Shown in pieces: positions 54,054 to 60,796 of a DNA stretch of 64,000 nucleotides. Origin of the DNA: JBQTIY01 sp052387675 (GTDB lineage Bacteria > Planctomycetota > B15-G4); the NCBI GenBank assembly GCA_052387675.1, contig JBQTIY010000010.1:62001-126000 (forward strand), in the 5' to 3' direction. The notes beneath the pieces were generated by a model. The model worked only from the letters and a program-made list of their open reading frames with translations, did no database searches and was not told where the DNA came from. The stretch's first letter is position 1, and each line of letters begins with the position of its first letter. A program made the position numbers and the translations under genes.

Positions 54054-54767
54054 CTACGGCAGTGCCGCCTTGGGGTCCTTGCCAACCGGCCGGGCAGCGA
54101 ATAGCCGGCCCTCGGCGTCGAGTGGCTGCTGAGCGTCGAAGGCGTAGTGCGTGAAGCCGGTGTCGGGTCCGTGCGAGGTCGTGATGTCGATGCCGCGGGC
54201 GCCGTGCGGCCCGGCTTGAAAGGCATGCAGATTGTCACGACGCGGCGCAACGAGATTGACGCGCCCTGGTTCCAGCACTTCGTCGTGCGTAAGCCGGAGT
54301 TGCCCGGGCGAGGCGGCGTCGGCCGGACTTGGGCCGACGATCTCGAAGTTGCGGAGGCGCGCGGAGCCCTCCAAGCTCAGTGTGCAAACGCTGTAGCTGG
54401 GGTGGTCGTGAGCTGGCAGCACGGCACCCGGCTCGAGACGCCACTGCACGATGAAGAAGCCTGAGCCGCGGTGGCAAATCCCAAAGTGCGCCGCGGGCTG
54501 CAGTCCGCCGAAGGCCCCGAGTGGCACTTCGGGCACGGCCGCCAGTCGCACCGCGAGCGCGGCGATCCGGTGCAGGTAGGCGTCGACCGAAATCTGCCGC
54601 TCGTCGTCTGCGGGCGGCGCGACTCGCCCCATCTCGACCAGAAACTCATCCCAACCGAGCGGGCCTTGGGTGTTCGAGGAAGTCCCAGGGGCCGCGCAGC
54701 CGGCCGCAGCCGCTGTCCAGAGTGGCAACGCGGCGGCGGGCAGTTTGAGGAAGGCGCGGCGGTTCAT
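54054..54767 (-). CDS. Tat-exported lipoprotein cupin, thiol-dioxygenase (PCO/ADO)-like
   Basis: A 237-residue protein from ATG 54767. The N-terminus MNRRAFLKLPAAALPLWTAAAAGC combines a twin-arginine signal (NRRAFLK) with a lipobox (AAGC, C24). The cupin core has LPAHDHPSYSVCTLSLEGSARLRNFEIVG (H120, H122) and RRDNLHAFQAGPHGARGIDI (H181), the three-histidine iron site and spacing of plant cysteine oxidase/2-aminoethanethiol dioxygenase relatives. Those enzymes act in the cytoplasm on free or N-terminal thiols; an exported, lipid-anchored form is unusual. Another cupin function cannot be excluded. Convergent with the FG-GAP gene. Confidence 0.68.
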   Translation of the reverse strand: MNRRAFLKLPAAALPLWTAAAAGCAAPGTSSNTQGPLGWDEFLVEMGRVAPPADDERQISVDAYLHRIAALAVRLAAVPEVPLGAFGGLQPAAHFGICHRGSGFFIVQWRLEPGAVLPAHDHPSYSVCTLSLEGSARLRNFEIVGPSPADAASPGQLRLTHDEVLEPGRVNLVAPRRDNLHAFQAGPHGARGIDITTSHGPDTGFTHYAFDAQQPLDAEGRLFAARPVGKDPKAALP

Positions 54768-54945
54768 GGCGGAGACAGCGTCGGCGGCAAGTCTGCTGGC
54801 GTCAAGCAAACGCCGGCTGCTGCACAGCTTGAGCGGAAAATCCAAGAAACTTTGGGCCCAGACAGCTCAAGGTTCCTTCAGACCTTGCCGTGTGCTTGCA
54901 TAGCGTCTTCCTTTGACGGTTCTCTTTCCCTCCGGAGTTGAAGCG

Positions 54946-55338
54946 ATGCTTCGAATCGCTGTGTTGCTTGTCTGTGTTGCCGTACTGGGTGGTTGCACCA
55001 TGGTGGACCTCGGTGTCGCGCGCGATCAGTGCCCCATGCACTGGGAAGTCAGCGGCCCGCAGGGCTACGCCTCGTATGGCTGGCCCGCCGCCAACGAGCT
55101 GCTCTCAGCCGATCTGTTCGGCGGCCCGAACAGCGGCACGATCGTGAGCGTGGACCTGTGGCGTCTGCTGCACGTTGAGCTGGGCCTGCTCGGCCTGGGA
55201 CTCGGCATCGGTCCCTTCCAGATCGGCGGCGGCTTCGGCTTCTCTGCGCCGCACGCGCCCGCCGCCCTGGCCGGCCACTGCCCCTTCGTTGAGATGGGCT
55301 GCTGCGACGACGTCGCCGCTGCGCCCGCCAAGAAGTAG
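54946..55338 (+). CDS. Small cysteine-containing lipoprotein
   Basis: A 130-residue protein from ATG 54946: signal MLRIAVLLVCVAVLGGC with lipobox LGGC at 14-17. A glycine-rich hydrophobic middle (LGLLGLGLGIGPFQIGGGFGF) could embed in or cross a membrane, and cysteines cluster near the end (HCPFVEMGCCDDV). Similar short lipoproteins exist in planctomycetes but I do not recognise a family. A strong hairpin follows the stop. Confidence 0.6.
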   Translation: MLRIAVLLVCVAVLGGCTMVDLGVARDQCPMHWEVSGPQGYASYGWPAANELLSADLFGGPNSGTIVSVDLWRLLHVELGLLGLGLGIGPFQIGGGFGFSAPHAPAALAGHCPFVEMGCCDDVAAAPAKK

Positions 55339-55355
55339 TTATCGCTTCGTGCACG

Positions 55356-55392
55356 CGGCCCACGTCAGCGGCTTAGCCGCTGGCGTGGGCCG
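55356..55392 (+). terminator. Strong stem-loop after the small lipoprotein gene
   Basis: cggcccacg (55356-55364) pairs with cgtgggccg (55384-55392), and the inner cagcggc (55366-55372) with gccgctg (55376-55382) around loop tta. A 17-pair stem with one T-G wobble. No T-run follows, so it may be a Rho-independent-like structure or a transcript stabiliser. It lies 18 bases past the stop and 10 before the next ATG. Confidence 0.6.
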
Positions 55393-55402
55393 TGTCGCGT
55401 AG

Positions 55403-56032
55403 ATGGCCGCAGCAACCTTCCTGCGCCTGCTCTTGCTGGCCGATGCGCTCTTCATCGGGCTGCACCTGCTGCTCCTCGCCACGCCGCTGCTGAGCAGCCC
55501 GCTGTACTCGCTGGAAACCGACCGCGGTTACGCGGAGTGGTTCCAGTACCTCAAAGAACTGTGGATCGTCGCGCTGTTGTTGCTGCTGCTGCAGCGTACG
55601 CGCGAGCTTGGCTACCTGGCCTGGGCGCTGCTCTTCGCCTACTTGCTCAGCGACGATGCGCTGAAACTCCACGAGCGCTGGGGCTACGCGCTCGGCGAGC
55701 GCTGGCAGCTCGGGCCGGTGCTGGGCCTGCGCCCTGACGATCTCGGTGAAGTGGCCGTGTGCGTGCTAGTTGGTGGCTCGCTGCTGCTCCTGATCGGCTG
55801 GGTACACCGCCGCGGGAGCCCTGCCTTCCGCCAAGCCTCGCGCAGCTTGCTGCGGCTCCTGGTGCTGCTGGCCTGCTTCGGCGTGGGGCTCGACCTGCTG
55901 GGGATGACGCTGGAGCGCGGCTCCGTAGCCAAGCATGTCGTCGGTGCGCTCGAGGATGGCGGCGAAATGATCGTGATGAGTCTGATCGCTTGGCAGGCCT
56001 TTCGGCTGCACGCGCAGGCGGAACCGGCTTGA
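55403..56032 (+). CDS. Polytopic membrane protein of unknown function
   Basis: A 209-residue protein with about five membrane segments (LLLLADALFIGLHLLLLATPLL, ELWIVALLLLLLQ, YLAWALLFAYLL, VCVLVGGSLLLLIGWV, LLVLLACFGVGLDLLG). Charged residues in the loops are conserved-looking (SDDALKLHERWGYALGE; EDGGEMIVMSLIAW), reminiscent of small membrane sensors, but no family is recognised. No clear ribosome site; the gene begins 10 bases after a strong hairpin, so another start is possible. Confidence 0.6.
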   Translation: MAAATFLRLLLLADALFIGLHLLLLATPLLSSPLYSLETDRGYAEWFQYLKELWIVALLLLLLQRTRELGYLAWALLFAYLLSDDALKLHERWGYALGERWQLGPVLGLRPDDLGEVAVCVLVGGSLLLLIGWVHRRGSPAFRQASRSLLRLLVLLACFGVGLDLLGMTLERGSVAKHVVGALEDGGEMIVMSLIAWQAFRLHAQAEPA

Positions 56033-56072
56033 TTGCACCGCGCCCCGAAGTGCACGGCGCGAGGCCGCAGCC

Positions 56073-56939
56073 TCAGGCGCGGCGCAGCACGATGTCGGCC
56101 ATCGTCGGGCAGGCGATGAATGTCTGCGGCGTGGCCACGCGGCCGGGGTCCGAGCACTGCCCAGCAACTTCCGCGGTGGCCTCGCGCTCTTGCCACTCCA
56201 GCTCCCAGGCCTGCAGCGCGGCGGCAGTCAGGAGGCCGCGCTCTACCAGCCGCGGCAGATAGCTCTCCAGAAAGCCGCCGAGCCAGCGCCACTCGCCCGA
56301 GCCTACGGCGCCCAGGCGCGCAATGGGGCGCAGGCTTTCCACGCGCAGGCCGCAGCGCGCGGCGAGCGTGGGCAGCTCTTCGGCGATGTCGATCTTGCCC
56401 GGGCCGTCGGCCCAACTCGTGAGACAGGCTTGCACGGCGGCGTCGGTGGCCGGCCCGCGCGGAATGAGCCGGAAGGTGCCCCAGTCGAGGTACTCCTGCA
56501 GCAGCACGAGGCCGCCCGGCTTCAATGCCGCCGCGACGCGCTGCAGGACCGCGCCGGGATCGGCCAGCCAGCACAGCACCCAGCGCGCATAGACGGCATC
56601 GAGACTGGCGGGCGTCAGGCTGAGCGCTTCGACCGGACCCAAGCTCGGCTCCACTTGCGGCAGCTCGCGCCGGTCGCGCTCGGCCGTGAGCCACGCGATG
56701 AAGCGTGCGCTCACGTCGCGGGCCAGCACGTGGCCACGCGGGCCGACCGCACGAGCCAGCTCGAACGAGGTGTAGCCGGGGCCGCAGCCCAGATCGAGCA
56801 CGGCCGCGCCGGGGGCCAAGCGCACTTCGCCGAGCAGGGCGCGCAGCGCCGCCACCCAGACTTCGTGCTGCTCGTGCAGGCGACGCAGCTCGACGTCGTC
56901 CGTCCCGAGCACGTACTCCGAGGCTTCGCCCTTGCTCAT
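56073..56939 (-). CDS. SAM-dependent class I methyltransferase
   Basis: A 288-residue protein from ATG 56939, which overlaps the upstream stop as ATGA. VLDLGCGPGYTSFELARAVG is SAM-binding motif I, followed by HVLARDVSARFIAWLT and the post-motif LDAVYARWVLCWLADPGAVLQRVAAALKPGGLVLLQEY typical of UbiE/Coq5-like small-molecule methyltransferases. Acceptor unknown. Translational coupling to an exported DUF1028 protein is curious because this enzyme is cytoplasmic. Confidence 0.85.
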   Translation of the reverse strand: MSKGEASEYVLGTDDVELRRLHEQHEVWVAALRALLGEVRLAPGAAVLDLGCGPGYTSFELARAVGPRGHVLARDVSARFIAWLTAERDRRELPQVEPSLGPVEALSLTPASLDAVYARWVLCWLADPGAVLQRVAAALKPGGLVLLQEYLDWGTFRLIPRGPATDAAVQACLTSWADGPGKIDIAEELPTLAARCGLRVESLRPIARLGAVGSGEWRWLGGFLESYLPRLVERGLLTAAALQAWELEWQEREATAEVAGQCSDPGRVATPQTFIACPTMADIVLRRA

Positions 56940-58453
56940 GGATCGAGCGTGAAGTGCACGGCATTGGAGGCGTAGTCCAAGGGACGCAGCGTGAACCAAG
57001 CCGCCGTGAGCGTGTGTCCCACCAGGTGCGTGAGCGGGCCGGCCGGCAAGTCGAGCGCGGCCGCGGCTTGGCCGCGTGCGCTGAGCACGCCCGGCACGCC
57101 GTCCAGCAGGCCCAGCGCTGCGAGCGCCGGCGACAGCGCGAAGAGGCGATCAGGATTGAGCGGCACCAGGACACCGTTCAAGGAGTGTCCCGGCACGCTG
57201 CCGGCGGCCGAGAGCGCCAGGCCGTAGCGACGCCCCGCGTAGCCGGTCGGCGCCAGCACGTCGAAGCTCACCGTGCCGCCCTGCGCCGTCGAGACGGACG
57301 TCGGCTCGGACACCAGGCTCGGCCGGTGCAGCAACTCGGGATAGGGAAAGATGGTGGCCGGACGAAAGCCGTCGTCGATGCGCACGGCGAGGCGGTCGAG
57401 ACCTTCGCCGGCGCCGGCCTGCAGCAAGAGCTCGTAGCTTCCGTCGCCGTGATCTTCCACGGCGAGCAGGCTGGCCAGGCCCGCGCTGCCCGCGGCATGG
57501 GTCAGGCTGATGGCGGCGCCGCCCTGCAACAGGGGCTGGCCGTGCACGTCGCTGAGGGCCAGGTGCAGACGCGCCGTGCTGTTGCCATCGCCAACGACTT
57601 CGTCGTGTTCCCAGGCAGAGGAGGACGCCAGCCCGTCGGCGTGGCCGGACGCCGAGGCCAGGAAGTTCGCATACAGGCCCTGCATCTGCAGCACCGGATC
57701 CGGCTTGGCAGGCGTTTCGAAGGCGACGTTTAAGCTCAGCCAGTAGTCTCCGTTTGCGCAGCCGTTGCTGGTGGTGCACTCGCCGTCGATGTCGCCTGGC
57801 CGGGCCACGACCATGAAGCCGATGTGCGCCGACTTGGTGAAGCCGTTCACCGGCGGAGAGCCGCAGGAGTCAGGCTCACCGCTGAGACACGAGCAGCGGC
57901 CGTCGCCGCCCATGGTATAGGCCGCGCTCATGCTGGCCATGAGCTTGTCCGCGAGCGTGCCCGTGGTGTCGATGAGCGCTTGCTGTGCGGCGAGCAGCAC
58001 CGGTGCGCCCGTGAGCACGTTGCCCTGGATCGCCCAGGTGAGTTCGCCAGCGCTGCCGGTGAGATCAGCAGCGTAGGAGCCGCAGTTGAAGCCCGAGAAG
58101 CCGAGCGCGGACGGGGTGGGCGCAAAGCTCACGATGCCGTACTGGCGAATGCTGGTGTTGTTATCGCCCGTGAGGAGCGTGTCGAGAATCTGGTTGGGTG
58201 TGTTGCTGGCGATCAAGCCGTCCCAGGCCTTCAGCAGCGAGCCGGCCTTGATGAAGCTCTGCGCCGCGACGGCGCCGCGCTCCACGCGAATGGCCGGCAC
58301 CAACTTCTTCAGGTTGTACTGAGTCAGGCACGTGGCCGAACCGATGGCCACTTCGCGCGTGCTGTGGTTGATCACGATGATCGACCAAGTCGCGCCGGCC
58401 GGGGGTGCCAGCAAGGCGAGCAGCGCGAGGGCGAGCAGCAGGGGGCGGTGCAT
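56936..58453 (-). CDS. Exported DUF1028 protein with Ig-like C-terminal part
   Basis: A 505-residue product from ATG 58453 with signal MHRPLLLALALLALLAPPAGA. Residues ~22-230 are DUF1028 (ATWSIIVINHSTREVAIGSATCLTQYNLKKLVPAIRVERGAVAAQS), a predicted Ntn-hydrolase-fold family; the start of the mature chain at ATWS would be the N-terminal side expected for such a fold, though activity is unproven. The rest is strand-rich (ARLHLALSDVHGQPLLQGGAAISL, FDVLAPTGYAGRRYGLALSAAG), one or two beta-sandwich domains. Divergent from doxX across a small inverted repeat. Confidence 0.8.
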   Translation of the reverse strand: MHRPLLLALALLALLAPPAGATWSIIVINHSTREVAIGSATCLTQYNLKKLVPAIRVERGAVAAQSFIKAGSLLKAWDGLIASNTPNQILDTLLTGDNNTSIRQYGIVSFAPTPSALGFSGFNCGSYAADLTGSAGELTWAIQGNVLTGAPVLLAAQQALIDTTGTLADKLMASMSAAYTMGGDGRCSCLSGEPDSCGSPPVNGFTKSAHIGFMVVARPGDIDGECTTSNGCANGDYWLSLNVAFETPAKPDPVLQMQGLYANFLASASGHADGLASSSAWEHDEVVGDGNSTARLHLALSDVHGQPLLQGGAAISLTHAAGSAGLASLLAVEDHGDGSYELLLQAGAGEGLDRLAVRIDDGFRPATIFPYPELLHRPSLVSEPTSVSTAQGGTVSFDVLAPTGYAGRRYGLALSAAGSVPGHSLNGVLVPLNPDRLFALSPALAALGLLDGVPGVLSARGQAAAALDLPAGPLTHLVGHTLTAAWFTLRPLDYASNAVHFTLDP

Positions 58454-58519
58454 CACGGACTCCCGTTGCGGTAGCATGGCGAAGCACCGTAGGGTCTTAA
58501 GCAACCGGGTCATCAACAA

Positions 58520-58537
58520 CTGGGGATTATGCCCCAG
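58520..58537. promoter_or_regulatory. Inverted repeat in a divergent promoter gap
   Basis: ctggggattatgccccag is a six-base-pair stem with a six-base loop (58520-58525 / 58532-58537) between the DUF1028 gene and doxX. It could be an operator or a hairpin in either leader. Short enough to occur by chance. Confidence 0.3.
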
Positions 58538-58560
58538 CCCTCATACGGAAAGGGAACGCG

Positions 58561-58995
58561 ATGACTCTCTTCCAAACGACCCGTCTCAGCGGCGGCGCAT
58601 CCTTCGGCCTCTTCGTCTTGCGCGTCGTTGCAGGCGTGGCCTTCATGTTTCACGGCTGGGGCAAGATCCAGAACCCCATGGACTGGATGGGCCCCGATGC
58701 CGGAGTGCCGGGCGTCTTCCAGGCGCTGGCTGCGATTTCGGAATTCGGTGGCGGACTGGCCTGGACGCTGGGTCTGCTCACGCCGCTCGCCTCGCTGGGC
58801 CTGCTCTGCACGATGGCCATGGCCGTGCGGCTGCACGCCTTCGTGCTCGGCGACCCCTTCGTGGCGCAAGGGCCCGGAGGCGGCTCCTATGAACTCGCAC
58901 TCGTCTACCTCAGTGTCGCCGTGCTGCTGCTTTTCGCCGGCCCTGGTAGCCTGTCACTCGACCGCGCCTTCTTCGGCGAGAAGTCCACGAACTGA
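58561..58995 (+). CDS. DoxX family membrane protein
   Basis: A 144-residue four-helix membrane protein: FGLFVLRVVAGVAFMFHGWGKIQ near the N-terminus with the characteristic HGxxK, then FQALAAISEFGGGLAWTLGLLTPLASLGLLCTMAMAVRLHAF and ELALVYLSVAVLLLFAGPGSLSLDR. DoxX-like proteins are associated with thiol or electron transfer and oxidative stress. Single gene with AAGGGA six bases before the start. Distinct from the cysteine-bearing MauE/DoxX-like protein at 16276. Confidence 0.9.
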   Translation: MTLFQTTRLSGGASFGLFVLRVVAGVAFMFHGWGKIQNPMDWMGPDAGVPGVFQALAAISEFGGGLAWTLGLLTPLASLGLLCTMAMAVRLHAFVLGDPFVAQGPGGGSYELALVYLSVAVLLLFAGPGSLSLDRAFFGEKSTN

Positions 58996-59106
58996 GGTCG
59001 TTCGGATCTGCTTGAGGCTCGGCCACTGCGAGCCGTAGAATCCCGCGCCGCATCGCACGCTGCGGCGCACGCAGATCAGCACACCTCGCAGACCCAGGAG
59101 CACGTC

Positions 59107-59469
59107 ATGGCCCGTTACGTCGATGGATTCGTCCTGCCCGTCCCCAAGAAGAACATGGCCCGCTACCTCAAGATGGCCAAGTCGGCCAGCAAGGTCTGGA
59201 TGGACCACGGTGCCCTGGACTATCACGAGTGCGTCGGCGAGGACATGGACGTCAAGTTCGGCGTGCCCTTTCCCAAGCAGGTCAAGGTGAAGAAGGGCGA
59301 GACGGTGGTCTTCTCTTGGATCACTTACAAGTCGCGCAAGCATCGCGATGCCGTCAACGCGAAGGTCATGCAGGACAAGCGCCTGGCCAAGATGATGGAT
59401 CCCAAGGGCATGCCCTTCGATTGCACGCGCATGGTCTACGGCGGCTTCGACGTTCTGGTCGAAGGCTGA
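59107..59469 (+). CDS. DUF1428 family protein
   Basis: A 120-residue protein with AGGAG six bases before ATG. ARYVDGFVLPVPKKNMARYLKMAKSASKVWMDHGALDYHECVGEDM and the end PFDCTRMVYGGFDVLVEG are the classic DUF1428/YbaA pattern, a dimeric alpha/beta-barrel-like fold related to antibiotic monooxygenases. Function not known. Stands 111 bases after doxX and 30 before aquaporin Z on the same strand. Confidence 0.92.
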   Translation: MARYVDGFVLPVPKKNMARYLKMAKSASKVWMDHGALDYHECVGEDMDVKFGVPFPKQVKVKKGETVVFSWITYKSRKHRDAVNAKVMQDKRLAKMMDPKGMPFDCTRMVYGGFDVLVEG

Positions 59470-59499
59470 TCACCACCGCAGCTTGAAAGGGGAGGCGCG

Positions 59500-60189
59500 A
59501 TGAGTGCGATTGGCGCAGAGTTCTTCGGCACGTTCTGGCTGGTGCTCGGCGGCTGCGGCAGCGCCGTGCTCGCAGCGGCCTTCCCTGAAGTCGGCATCGG
59601 ACTTTTGGGCGTCTCGCTGGCCTTCGGCCTCACGGTGCTCACGATGGCCTATGCCATCGGACACATTTCCGGCTGTCACCTGAATCCGGCCGTCACGCTG
59701 GGCCTCTGCGTCAGCGGCCGCTTTCCGGCCGGCCAAGTGCTCTCCTATGTGCTGGCGCAGGTGGCCGGCGCGGTGGGCGGCGCCGCCGTGCTCTTCCTCA
59801 TCGCGAGCGGTCAGCCGGCCTTCGATGTAGCGGGCGGCTTCGCCTCCAACGGCTTCGGCGCGCACTCGCCCGGCGGCTACTCGCTGCAGGCGGCCGTGAT
59901 CTGCGAGGTCGTGATGACCGCGATGTTCCTGCTCATCATCTTGGGCGCCACGGACAAGCGCGCGCCGGCGGGCTTCGCGCCGCTGGCCATCGGCCTCGGG
60001 CTCACGCTGATCCACCTCATCAGCATTCCGGTCACCAATACCTCGGTGAATCCTGCGCGCAGCACCGGCGTGGCGCTCTTCGTCGGCGACTGGGCCACCG
60101 CGCAGCTTTGGGTCTTCTGGGCGGCGCCTCTGGCCGGCGGCGTGCTCGGCGCGATCCTCTACAAGCTCATCGGCCGCTCCAAGGGATGA
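59500..60189 (+). CDS. aqpZ: Aquaporin Z
   Basis: Water channel of the inner membrane. The 229-residue protein has six membrane helices, the two NPA half-helix motifs (GCHLNPAVTLGL at N62 and NTSVNPARSTG at N184) and AqpZ-type selectivity residues (F42 in LAFGL, a His in LIHLIS, R187). This favours water over glycerol. GGGGAGG four bases before the ATG. Its stop overlaps the GNAT gene start as ATGA. Confidence 0.94.
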   Translation: MSAIGAEFFGTFWLVLGGCGSAVLAAAFPEVGIGLLGVSLAFGLTVLTMAYAIGHISGCHLNPAVTLGLCVSGRFPAGQVLSYVLAQVAGAVGGAAVLFLIASGQPAFDVAGGFASNGFGAHSPGGYSLQAAVICEVVMTAMFLLIILGATDKRAPAGFAPLAIGLGLTLIHLISIPVTNTSVNPARSTGVALFVGDWATAQLWVFWAAPLAGGVLGAILYKLIGRSKG

Positions 60190-60728
60190 AGCAGCCGGCG
60201 CTCCAGACCGAGCGCCTGATTCTGCGCGCCTTTCGGCAGAGCGACACCGACGACTACGCCGCGCTCTGCGCAGACCCCGAAGTCATGCGCTACATCTCGC
60301 CGCAGGGGCCGCTCACGCGCGCTGAAGCCTGGCGCAAGATGGCCATGCATCTTGGACATTGGCAGTTGCGCGGCTTCGGGCAGTTCGTGCTGGAGGAGCG
60401 TGCCACCGGCCGCTTCCTCGGCCATGCCGGGCCGCATCAGCCGGAGGGCTGGCCGGGCCGCGAGATTGGCTGGGTGCTGGCGCGCTATGCCTGGGGGCAG
60501 GGCTTTGCCTACGAGGCGGCGCGCGCTGCCTGCGCCTACGCCTTCGACACCCTGGCCTGGGACCGCGTCATCAGTCTCATCGCGCCGGAGAATGAACGCT
60601 CGATTCGACTCGCCTTGCGGCTGGGCGAGCGCCTCGACGGCCAGGTCACCGTCATCGGCATCACGGCCAATGTCTATGCCCTCACCCGGGCGGAGTACGA
60701 CTCGCAGCACGCAGAGACGCCGCGCTGA
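60186..60728 (+). CDS. GNAT-family N-acetyltransferase (RimJ-like)
   Basis: A 180-residue protein from ATG 60186, overlapping aqpZ by four bases. LQTERLILRAFRQSDTDDYAALCADPEVMRYISPQGPLTRAEAW and GWPGREIGWVLARYAWGQGFAYEAARAACAYAFDTLAWDRVISLIAPENERSIRLALRLGERLDG carry the acetyl-CoA-binding strand-helix and the C-terminal strand typical of Acetyltransf_3 enzymes. The acceptor is unknown. Coupling to a water channel has no obvious meaning. Confidence 0.9.
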   Translation: MKQPALQTERLILRAFRQSDTDDYAALCADPEVMRYISPQGPLTRAEAWRKMAMHLGHWQLRGFGQFVLEERATGRFLGHAGPHQPEGWPGREIGWVLARYAWGQGFAYEAARAACAYAFDTLAWDRVISLIAPENERSIRLALRLGERLDGQVTVIGITANVYALTRAEYDSQHAETPR

Positions 60729-60778
60729 AAGCTCACGTCAAAGCCCAGGAGCGCGGGCGGAACTCGGCCCTGCGCGGC

Positions 60779-60784
60779 TAGACT
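60779..60784 (+). promoter_or_regulatory. Candidate -10 element TAGACT before the kinase gene
   Basis: TAGACT lies 12 bases before the kinase ATG (60797), which would make a nearly leaderless transcript. No convincing -35 is present at the expected distance. Confidence 0.3.
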
Positions 60785-60796
60785 CGGGACCATTCC

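Noticed and set aside
56036..56061. Bidirectional terminator between the membrane protein and methyltransferase genes
   Set aside because: The stem (cgcgcc/ggcgcg) is only six pairs with an 11-base loop and no T-run.
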